From Candidatus Thalassarchaeaceae archaeon (GTDB lineage Archaea > Thermoplasmatota > Poseidoniia > Poseidoniales > Thalassarchaeaceae), in assembly GCA_030754395.1 (NCBI GenBank), contig JASMAJ010000046.1:1-6838 (forward strand): DNA of 6,838 nt. The letters are read 5' to 3'. Position numbers and translations under genes: made by a program. The notes under the pieces are model-generated. The model ran no database searches and was not told where the DNA came from. It saw only the letters and a list, made by a program, of their open reading frames with translations. Positions 1 through 4,874 of this stretch are shown here, piece by piece. Each line of letters begins with the position of its first letter. Position 1 is the first letter of the stretch.

Positions 1-1
1 A

Positions 2-121
2 GAAGTTTGTCCGGCTGGAATAAGCATTACAGATAACGCAATTATTCCATTAAAAGAGAGGGTTGTAACAGAATATTATGACCCTCTAGCAATGATTGCT
101 AAGAAAATTGGACTCCGCTGA
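2..121 (+). CDS. C-terminal end of an unidentified protein (5' truncated by window edge)
   Basis: An open frame runs in from the left edge and gives 39 residues before a TGA stop. It starts EVCPAGISITDNAI and ends YYDPLAMIAKKIGLR. I do not recognise the family. The stretch is mixed polar and hydrophobic with a basic C-terminal tail, and has no membrane segment or metal-binding motif. Support for it being real is that the frame is open from the first base, its composition looks protein-like, and no better-supported frame covers these bases. It converges on the MC1 gene, leaving a 111-base spacer. The reading frame is moderately secure; the function is unknown. Confidence 0.55.
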   Translation, partial: EVCPAGISITDNAIIPLKERVVTEYYDPLAMIAKKIGLR

Positions 122-202
122 CCAAATTGTCATTGGAAGACAAAGAATGAGATATTACCCCCGCCCAGGATTTTCCCAGGCGAGGTTACGTGGATCAGTG
201 CT

Positions 203-216
203 AAAGAAAGAAAAAA
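203..216 (-). terminator. T-rich terminator of the MC1 gene
   Basis: Read on the minus strand, about 17 bases after the MC1 stop codon, there is a run of T residues broken only by two single C residues (TTTTTTCTTTCTTT). Archaeal RNA polymerase commonly terminates at such U-rich tracts without needing a hairpin. The tract lies in the spacer between two convergent genes, as expected for a 3' end. I infer that MC1 transcripts end here; no transcript data are available. Confidence 0.55.
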
Positions 217-232
217 CGGTACACCCTGAAAA

Positions 233-496
233 TCAGAGGCGCTTGATTCCGGTCTTCTTCACGTTGGCCTTCTTGATCTTGGCTGGGAGCCAAGCCGGTC
301 CATTCGCAGGCTTTGGTACCATTGCGGTTGAGCCTGTGAAGCAATGTACCTTGTTCGTGCCGCGCTCGCGCAGACAGATGTCGGTATGACCACGAGTTGC
401 TGCTTTCAGAGCAGCACCGCGGGGTTGCTTACTCACGAAAACCTGAGCAGTGTCATTGTCACCCTCCATCAAAACGAAGTATTTTTTGCCAGACAT
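233..496 (-). CDS. Chromosomal protein MC1 (archaeal DNA-bending chromatin protein)
   Basis: This 87-residue basic protein matches the MC1 family along its whole length: KKYFVL at residues 4-9, SKQPRGAALKAATRG at 22-36, LRERGTNKVH at 42-51 and GPAWLPAKI at 66-74. MC1 is a small monomeric protein (about 93 residues in Methanosarcina) that binds and sharply bends DNA and compacts the chromosome. The tryptophan corresponding to Trp74 of the Methanosarcina protein is kept (W69). The Met after it is Leu, and the Trp near position 61 of the classical protein appears absent. The frame could extend 10 codons upstream to a GTG, but a strong GGAGGTG nine bases before the internal ATG decides the start. 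The gene is GC-richer than the rest of the window: two sampled 60-base rows inside it gave 57% and 52%, against about 43% in hjc. This may reflect codon selection for high expression. Confidence 0.93.
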   Translation of the reverse strand: MSGKKYFVLMEGDNDTAQVFVSKQPRGAALKAATRGHTDICLRERGTNKVHCFTGSTAMVPKPANGPAWLPAKIKKANVKKTGIKRL

Positions 497-504
497 TGAA
501 TTAT

Positions 505-521
505 CCACCTCCACAGGGTGG
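505..521 (-). promoter_or_regulatory. MC1 Shine-Dalgarno inside a small inverted repeat
   Basis: On the minus strand the MC1 leader carries GGAGGTG (506-512), nine bases before the ATG at 496. This fits the anti-Shine-Dalgarno of archaeal 16S rRNA and fixes the start codon. The same bases overlap one arm of a perfect 5-bp inverted repeat: CCACC at 505-509 and GGTGG at 517-521 on the + strand, with a 7-base loop. In mRNA the stem could cover most of the ribosome-binding site. The ribosome-binding site is solid; a regulatory role for the hairpin is inference. Confidence 0.7.
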
Positions 522-550
522 GCCACTCAGAGAGATTATGAAGTTTGAGG

Positions 551-560
551 CTGATAAACG
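551..560 (-). promoter_or_regulatory. Possible TATA box for the MC1 gene
   Basis: Read on the minus strand, the stretch around GTTTATCA is the most TATA-like sequence upstream of MC1. It lies about 60 bases before the ATG. Initiation about 25 bases downstream would leave a leader of roughly 30-35 bases containing the Shine-Dalgarno. The match to the archaeal consensus is modest, and CATAATC slightly further downstream is an alternative. Confidence 0.3.
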
Positions 561-584
561 CTTCACTGCGCCGCTGAGGGGACC

Positions 585-610
585 TTTGGGGGATTTCCGG
601 AACCCCCAAA
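585..610. repeat. Perfect 8-bp inverted repeat with nested TTCCGGAA palindrome
   Basis: TTTGGGGG at 585-592 is the exact reverse complement of CCCCCAAA at 603-610. The 10-base loop contains the 8-bp palindrome TTCCGGAA (595-602), whose centre is one base off the outer one. It lies 15 bases beyond the stop codon of the RAM-domain gene, upstream of the likely MC1 promoter. No T tract follows on the minus strand, so a simple hairpin terminator is doubtful. It could be a protein-binding operator, a 3'-end stabilising hairpin, or both. Confidence 0.6.
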
Positions 611-625
611 ATAGTAATAATTGCC

Positions 626-859
626 TCATAATTCTGCACAAGCAAGGGTCTTTGTGTTGAGAACTCCATCAATGGAGCGAATAGAATCAACCACCAAACG
701 GGCTATTTCACCCATATTAGAGGCTTCAATTTTTAGTATCAAATCGTGGTCTCCGAAGAGAAGATTTGCATCCACAACGAATGATAACTCTGAAGTCTCG
801 TTGAATACAGAGAATTCAGAGCCAGGCTCGACATTGATGAGAACATAACCTACTGACAT
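626..859 (-). CDS. Stand-alone RAM (Lrp/AsnC ligand-binding) domain protein
   Basis: This 77-residue protein begins MSVGYVLINVEPGSE and contains GDHDLILKIEASNMGEI (36-52) and SIRSIDGVLNTKTL (59-72). That is the pattern of the RAM domain, the effector-binding C-terminal half of Lrp/AsnC regulators. The N-terminal helix-turn-helix is absent and there is no room for one. Such single-domain proteins are common in Archaea. They usually form dimers or higher oligomers that bind amino acids, and may modulate full-length Lrp proteins. The start is ATG; an adjacent TTG would add one residue. No strong Shine-Dalgarno is visible. The gene is divergent from the macro-domain gene and lies upstream of MC1 on the same strand, but the 129-base gap and palindrome argue for separate transcripts. 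Ligand unknown. Confidence 0.88.
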   Translation of the reverse strand: MSVGYVLINVEPGSEFSVFNETSELSFVVDANLLFGDHDLILKIEASNMGEIARLVVDSIRSIDGVLNTKTLACAEL

Positions 860-928
860 CAATACTTCTAGAGGCGTTGACCGAATTAAGCCTTCGCTGG
901 CATAGAAGTCAGAGATTATGCCTACGAT

Positions 929-933
929 GAGGT
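929..933 (+). promoter_or_regulatory. Ribosome-binding site for the macro-domain gene
   Basis: GAGGT lies eight bases upstream of a GTG at 942, a good Shine-Dalgarno spacing. It favours that GTG over the in-frame ATG at 963, which has no comparable motif upstream. The complement pairs with the archaeal anti-Shine-Dalgarno, but five bases can occur by chance. Confidence 0.45.
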
Positions 934-941
934 AATATCAG

Positions 942-1604
942 GTGGCCTGCTCTCGTACCTGTATGGCCGAGACAGTCATCGTGCGAGAGTGCAAATATGG
1001 ACAGGTCAGGGTACTATTTGGCAATATTCTGCGAGTAGATGGTGACCTCTTGGTTACGACAGCTAACAATCGCCTAGCAGGGCGAGAAGGCCTAGATGAG
1101 AAAATCCATCAAAAAGCCGGTCCTGAACTTCGTGAGTTTACCCACCAAATTGCAGTTGAGAGAAGAAAGGAGAACTTACAGCCGTGTGGAGTAGGTGAAG
1201 CCGTAACTACACCGGGATTCAATTTGCCTTTTGAAAATCTAGTTCATGTTGTAGGACCTGATTGTCGACGACCTAATCAAGATAACTTTCGTCGCGACCT
1301 ATTGAAACAATCCTATGCTGCTATGTTCAATCAAATAGAGGCTGTAAAAAAGCGTGAGACTTTGGTTATGCCACCTATCTGTATGGATATTTTCGCATAT
1401 CCACACCGAGAAGGCGCAAGGATGACAATGGAAATTGTTCTAGCTTGGATGGATGAAGGAGAGGATCCTGGGACTGATATGATTCTCATCGTTACAGATG
1501 ATAATCAATTCCTCAATAATATGAAAACTGTTTATCGAGAATCTGAAGATAGGTTTCCCGGCATAGACAGAACTAGGGCCTTCAGAAAAGGCAAGTACCC
1601 CTGA
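942..1604 (+). CDS. Macro-domain (ADP-ribose-binding fold) protein with atypical ligand loops
   Basis: This 220-residue protein carries a recognisable macro domain at about residues 20-172. Landmarks in order are VLFGNILRVDGDLLVTTANNRL (24-45), GLDEKIHQKAGPEL (50-63), GVGEAVTTPGFNLP (83-96), VHVVGPD (101-107) and IFAYPHREGARM (150-161). Macro domains bind ADP-ribose and related nucleotides; many remove ADP-ribose from proteins or nucleic acids. Here the first loop is altered: GN replaces the usual GD, TTAN replaces NAAN, and GREG replaces the glycine run. The second phosphate loop reads MDIFAYP rather than the usual STG[IV][FY]GYP. The fold is well supported, but canonical hydrolase activity is doubtful. 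The last 45 residues are charged and unassigned. The start is GTG with a Shine-Dalgarno; an ATG at 963 would remove seven residues. It converges on the RuvC-like nuclease with eight bases between stop codons. Confidence 0.82.
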   Translation: MACSRTCMAETVIVRECKYGQVRVLFGNILRVDGDLLVTTANNRLAGREGLDEKIHQKAGPELREFTHQIAVERRKENLQPCGVGEAVTTPGFNLPFENLVHVVGPDCRRPNQDNFRRDLLKQSYAAMFNQIEAVKKRETLVMPPICMDIFAYPHREGARMTMEIVLAWMDEGEDPGTDMILIVTDDNQFLNNMKTVYRESEDRFPGIDRTRAFRKGKYP

Positions 1605-1612
1605 GTTAGAAA

Positions 1613-2365
1613 TCAGCGGTCTAAGTTACCAATATGCAAATTTACAGCCTCAGTTAGTGTGAGCCGCCCAACAGCAACCGATCTTGCCAAATTTGCTGGA
1701 ATGGTTAGCCTTCCTTCAGAAATTCTGCGACTCCTACGCTGAATTTCACGAACTTCTCCTTTTGATGGAGTTACTTGTAATCGCTGAGTAATTGGAATTC
1801 CTTCCAATGAACTAATTGTTCGAGCAGCAGAGATATGATCATGACGCGATCCTTTCGAAGTTGAATGCTCATCTACCAATTGTACAGATAAACCACGAGC
1901 AAGACAAACGTTTGCAATTCGAGATGATATGGTTCTCACACCATCACCAATTCGAACTACAGACTCGGCAGGAGCAATATCTAGCAATATTTCTGTTATT
2001 CTGTCAACTACTGCGTCAACTGATTCCAATTGCATAGAACCTGCAGGTCGTCCATCGGCTAACCATGCTAAACCGGGACGAGGGCCAGGGTCAATTCCAA
2101 AACAAATTCGCTGAACTTGGTCTCCAACATACATCCTATTGATTATTGAACCAATTACAGAATCTATTTCTTCAATATCACATCCTACTCCGCGACCATC
2201 ATCGGTAAGTAGGACTTCAGCATGAGAACCTATCCAATAATTGACCCCTATTGGAACTGGATGGGAAGTATCAATCTGAGAATATTGTAGACCTGAAGCT
2301 CTCAATCTATTGAGCAATCGGTATGCCAAACGAAAGTCATCTGTCCGGACAGCCACCTCTGACAC
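1613..2365 (-). CDS. RNase H-fold, RuvC-like predicted nuclease
   Basis: This is a 250-residue soluble protein. Residues about 86-185 look like an RNase H-fold (RuvC/YqgF-like) nuclease core. CFGIDPGPRPGLAW (88-101) gives the first-strand Asp92, IGDG (139-142) gives Asp141, and VQLVDEHSTS (161-170) gives Glu166. RHDHISAAR (174-182) gives Asp176 in the last helix, like the D-x-x-A-A pattern of RuvC and YqgF. Residues 8-65 form a separate N-terminal alpha/beta region (DDFRLAYRLLNRLRASGL, then PVPIGVNYWIGS). The C-terminal 50 residues are basic and helical (EIQRRSRRISEGRLTIP) and may bind nucleic acid. Nuclease activity on junctions or RNA is inferred from the fold only. The start is GTG; another GTG three codons later is possible and neither has a well-placed Shine-Dalgarno. 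It is divergent from hjc. Confidence 0.72.
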   Translation of the reverse strand: MSEVAVRTDDFRLAYRLLNRLRASGLQYSQIDTSHPVPIGVNYWIGSHAEVLLTDDGRGVGCDIEEIDSVIGSIINRMYVGDQVQRICFGIDPGPRPGLAWLADGRPAGSMQLESVDAVVDRITEILLDIAPAESVVRIGDGVRTISSRIANVCLARGLSVQLVDEHSTSKGSRHDHISAARTISSLEGIPITQRLQVTPSKGEVREIQRRSRRISEGRLTIPANLARSVAVGRLTLTEAVNLHIGNLDR

Positions 2366-2410
2366 AGTTTGTCAAAGTTAGACCTCGCATTCAATGGTTG
2401 CTAACTAATC

Positions 2411-2428
2411 ACCAGAAATCCTACTGGT
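2411..2428. repeat. Short inverted repeat in the nuclease-hjc divergent spacer
   Basis: ACCAG (2411-2415) and CTGGT (2424-2428) form a perfect 5-bp inverted repeat around an 8-base centre. It lies in the 174-base region between two divergent genes and is spaced like a dimeric repressor half-site pair. Five-base repeats arise easily by chance, so this is only a candidate operator. Confidence 0.3.
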
Positions 2429-2475
2429 TTTAGAGTATCAGCATTTTCTCAATTCGGATGAGGGAATAATAAGGG

Positions 2476-2484
2476 AAATATATC
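2476..2484 (+). promoter_or_regulatory. TATA box of the hjc promoter
   Basis: AAATATATC, preceded by a purine-rich AAGGG resembling a BRE, is the best archaeal TATA-box match in the divergent spacer. Initiation 25-30 bases downstream would fall near 2505-2510, giving a leader of roughly 30-35 bases before the hjc ATG. No clear Shine-Dalgarno precedes that ATG. Confidence 0.55.
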
Positions 2485-2539
2485 ATTTTGAGTAATTGAC
2501 AAGCGATGTCGTCAAGAACCTTGAGAATAGGCTACACAT

Positions 2540-3088
2540 ATGAGCAGCGTATATGAGCGTGAATTACGTTCTGTTCTAGCTGGGGAAAAAAAAGGAGTTC
2601 AAGCAATCACTCGTTCCTGTAATGAAGTTGAAAGAGCGCGGGCACTACAAGTTTGTCAGCGTCCTTTTCTAGTGGTCAGAGCCCCTGGGAGTGGAAGTGA
2701 AGGGACTGGAGATCTTCTTGCACTTAGAGGAGATATGTGCTTTCCAATTGAAGTAAAATCATCGAAGACCGATAAGATATACCTTTCAGGACGAACTAAG
2801 TTACAATACGATGCACTCAAGACAACTGGAGAGAAATGTGGTCTGCTACCACTTTATGCATTCAGACTCAAGGGAGTTAGGGGGGATAGTTGGACTATTA
2901 TGAAAGTGCCAGTTGAAGGGTTGACTGGAAAGTTGCGCACACTGGCAAGATCGATACCCCAAGTACCTCTGACTCGTAATGGTTCACCATATCTGAACTG
3001 GCATGAAGGAATGCCTCTACACAGATTCTTAGCACTTATCAGCCGCTCAGATGGAGCCCGATTAATCGAAAATCAATATAATAGTTAA
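2540..3088 (+). CDS. hjc: Archaeal Holliday junction resolvase Hjc
   Basis: The PD-(D/E)xK nuclease signature of Hjc is complete in this 182-residue protein. YEREL (5-9) supplies the N-terminal Glu6, VVRAPGSGS (45-53) the conserved Arg47, GD (57-58) the metal-binding Asp58, and IEVKSSK (70-76) the Glu71/Lys73 pair. Hjc is a homodimer that cuts four-way DNA junctions symmetrically, finishing homologous recombination and rescuing stalled forks. Classical Hjc proteins are about 120-140 residues. Here about 25 extra residues (roughly 15-40) lie between the first Glu and the Arg strand, and about 60 follow the core, including LNWHEGMPLHRFLALI. The start is the first ATG after a TATA box. It is divergent from a RuvC-like nuclease and converges on the coiled-coil gene with 13 bases between stops. 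The family assignment is strong; the role of the additions is unknown. Confidence 0.9.
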   Translation: MSSVYERELRSVLAGEKKGVQAITRSCNEVERARALQVCQRPFLVVRAPGSGSEGTGDLLALRGDMCFPIEVKSSKTDKIYLSGRTKLQYDALKTTGEKCGLLPLYAFRLKGVRGDSWTIMKVPVEGLTGKLRTLARSIPQVPLTRNGSPYLNWHEGMPLHRFLALISRSDGARLIENQYNS

Positions 3089-3101
3089 CTGAAATTTTCA
3101 A

Positions 3102-3329
3102 CTAACTCTCTAGAAATGATTCGGTTTCAGATAGGTGAGATTTAACCTGCTCTATTTGAGTTCTAACATTGACTAGACTGGCTTGCATCAGCAATCGAGA
3201 TATTGTTTCACTCTCACGTCGAAGTCGGTCAATTTCCCTCATATGTTTACGATTCTCTAGCCCCTCGCTGTCACTCACATCTATCGGAAGTAGTAGAAGG
3301 TAAAGTAGTTCATCACGTCTCGAGCACAT
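3102..3329 (-). CDS. Small coiled-coil protein, function unknown
   Basis: This 75-residue frame fills the only space between hjc and the M50 protease. It starts MCSRRDELLYLLLLPIDVS and continues as a charged helical stretch (REIDRLRRESETISRL at 31-46, then QIEQVKSHLSETESFLES to the end), with heptad-like spacing of Leu, Ile and Val that suggests a coiled coil. No competing frame of comparable length exists on the other strand, which supports it being a gene. I do not recognise a family. The start is uncertain: this ATG leaves only 29 bases to the divergent protease start, while an internal ATG at 3242 would give a 46-residue pure coiled coil and more promoter room. No good Shine-Dalgarno is visible for either. 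Confidence 0.55.
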   Translation of the reverse strand: MCSRRDELLYLLLLPIDVSDSEGLENRKHMREIDRLRRESETISRLLMQASLVNVRTQIEQVKSHLSETESFLES

Positions 3330-3358
3330 TCAAGAGTGGGTGGCCTTGACCAACTGAT

Positions 3359-4870
3359 ATGGAGCAAGGGCTGAGTCTCAGTCAGTTACTCTTTATTGTG
3401 CTCCTAGGACTTTTTTGGATTAATGGATGGGCTCCCTTATGGGCTGTGTTATTAGTTTCAATATGGTATCTATCTCTTATTTGGTTAGAGCAGAATGGAA
3501 CTCTAGACAAATGGAACGCATCACGTGCTTTAGGAATCATCTTGATGCTTCGAACTAATCACGGCAAAGTAGCATTAGAAAAAGTCTCGAATCCTCGTCG
3601 ATTTTGGAGATGGTACGGTGAATTCTCAATTTGGCTATGTTTAGGCATGATGGGATTGGTTGTTTTTCTCCTATTTGCCACTGCTATTCTCACAACAATG
3701 CAACCTTCACAACAAGAAGTTCTACCAGCTACTGATCTGCTACTAATCCCTGGAGTCACTAGTTTTGTCCCTCTAAAGTGGCCACTAATAGCCTTGATTA
3801 TTGCCCTCATTATCCATGAATATAGCCATGGAATTCAAGCTCGAGCACATGGAATGCAAGTTCGTTCATTCGGACTTCTACTCGCTGGCCCTCTGCCTGT
3901 AGGAGCCTTTGCAGAACCTGAATATGAGGAAATGGTTCGAGCACCTCTTAGAGAAAGAATGCGATTGTACGCAGCAGGACCCTCAATCAATCTACTAGCA
4001 ACATGGATGGTCCTGATTCTACTTAGTGCAACTGCTAATGGATTCGTAGCAGAAAACCCAGGAGTTCATGCAACTGGAATAATCAAAGAAACCGGCGCGG
4101 AAGATGCTGGCTTATTGCCTTATGAGACAATTACTCATATTGATGGAGCCGAAATAAATGATTATGATGATTTTACAAGTGCATTAGAATCATATTCTGC
4201 AGGAGAGTCTGCTTTATTTTCAGTCCTTCCAAGGCCTTCTGACAACGAAAATTCTGAAAGAGATATCGAGATTGTTTTCACTGACAAGCACGAGCATTAC
4301 ATGCGACCTTGTTTGGAAGAAATTAGTTGTGATGCTGAAGAATACAGCCTATTATTAGGCGATGAATTAGGCATTTTTGAAGGAGATGCATTTGTAGGCA
4401 TGATAGTTTCTGAAGGCACTGCTGCAGCAGATAGATGGTCTTTTTTATTCAATGAAGAGAGTTCAACGATAGAAAAAACAGTGCAGACAATTTTTGCACC
4501 ATTTGCAATGCTAGGTGTTCCAATAGCTAACGAGGGTCATACTATGATATTAGAGGAAAGAGCGATGCTTTCTGCAGGAGATGGTGCTATTGCCTCTACT
4601 CTAGGAACTGACGGTATGCTTGCAGTATTCGATTTCCTCTTCTGGCTAATTTGGATAAATTTTCTACTTGGATTTGCAAACCTAATCCCTATGGTTCCTT
4701 TCGACGGGGGGCATATTGTTCGAGATGGGACTCACTCAACTCTACGATTCTTCATGCGTAAATCCAATCCAATAAGAATTGAAAATTTAGCGGAAAGACT
4801 CAGTTCAATGAGCAGCCTCTTCATACTTCTTATACTTCTAATTCCAATAGTCCTACCAAGAATTTTCTAG
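3359..4870 (+). CDS. Site-2 protease family (M50) intramembrane zinc metalloprotease with PDZ domain
   Basis: This 503-residue polytopic membrane protein has the S2P active site. HEYSH (153-157, the HExxH motif) lies in a hydrophobic helix, and NLIPMVPFDGG (441-451) carries the third metal ligand, Asp449. Predicted membrane segments are about 8-43 (two), 90-112, 140-158, 205-226, 422-446 and 484-501. Between the two catalytic halves, residues about 232-290 resemble a PDZ domain (GIIKETGAEDAGLLPYETITHIDGAEI). About 130 acidic, probably extracytoplasmic residues follow, with two nearby cysteines (C318, C324). S2P enzymes cleave substrates within the membrane, usually after a first cut by another protease; archaeal substrates are mostly unknown. 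The start is the ATG at 3359, with only a poorly spaced GGTGG upstream, so the mRNA may be leaderless. It converges on signal peptidase, with four bases between the genes. Confidence 0.9.
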   Translation: MEQGLSLSQLLFIVLLGLFWINGWAPLWAVLLVSIWYLSLIWLEQNGTLDKWNASRALGIILMLRTNHGKVALEKVSNPRRFWRWYGEFSIWLCLGMMGLVVFLLFATAILTTMQPSQQEVLPATDLLLIPGVTSFVPLKWPLIALIIALIIHEYSHGIQARAHGMQVRSFGLLLAGPLPVGAFAEPEYEEMVRAPLRERMRLYAAGPSINLLATWMVLILLSATANGFVAENPGVHATGIIKETGAEDAGLLPYETITHIDGAEINDYDDFTSALESYSAGESALFSVLPRPSDNENSERDIEIVFTDKHEHYMRPCLEEISCDAEEYSLLLGDELGIFEGDAFVGMIVSEGTAAADRWSFLFNEESSTIEKTVQTIFAPFAMLGVPIANEGHTMILEERAMLSAGDGAIASTLGTDGMLAVFDFLFWLIWINFLLGFANLIPMVPFDGGHIVRDGTHSTLRFFMRKSNPIRIENLAERLSSMSSLFILLILLIPIVLPRIF

Positions 4871-4874
4871 GGAT

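Noticed and set aside
155..186. CCGCCCAGG and CCCAGGCG repeat pieces in the first spacer
   Set aside because: Only a 4-bp inverted pair and a short direct repeat; too weak for a terminator or attachment site.
96..389. 97-codon + strand frame over the left end
   Set aside because: It lies mostly antisense to MC1, whose family match is strong, and its sequence is Arg/Pro-rich shadow without recognisable features.
524..526. Upstream GTG start for MC1
   Set aside because: The strong GGAGGTG lies downstream of it, directly before the internal ATG, and the extra 10 residues are not part of the family.
397..690. Open frames on both strands across the MC1-RAM spacer
   Set aside because: They overlap MC1 and the RAM gene in other frames, have no family likeness, and cover the palindrome and ribosome-binding site.
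621..848. 75-codon + strand frame
   Set aside because: It is the exact antisense of the RAM-domain gene, which matches its family along its full length.
1816..2114. Two + strand frames inside the RuvC-like gene
   Set aside because: They are antisense shadows; the minus strand protein has conserved acidic motifs and better protein character.
3559..3810. 83-codon minus strand frame inside the M50 protease
   Set aside because: It is antisense to a membrane protein with intact HExxH and FDGG motifs.
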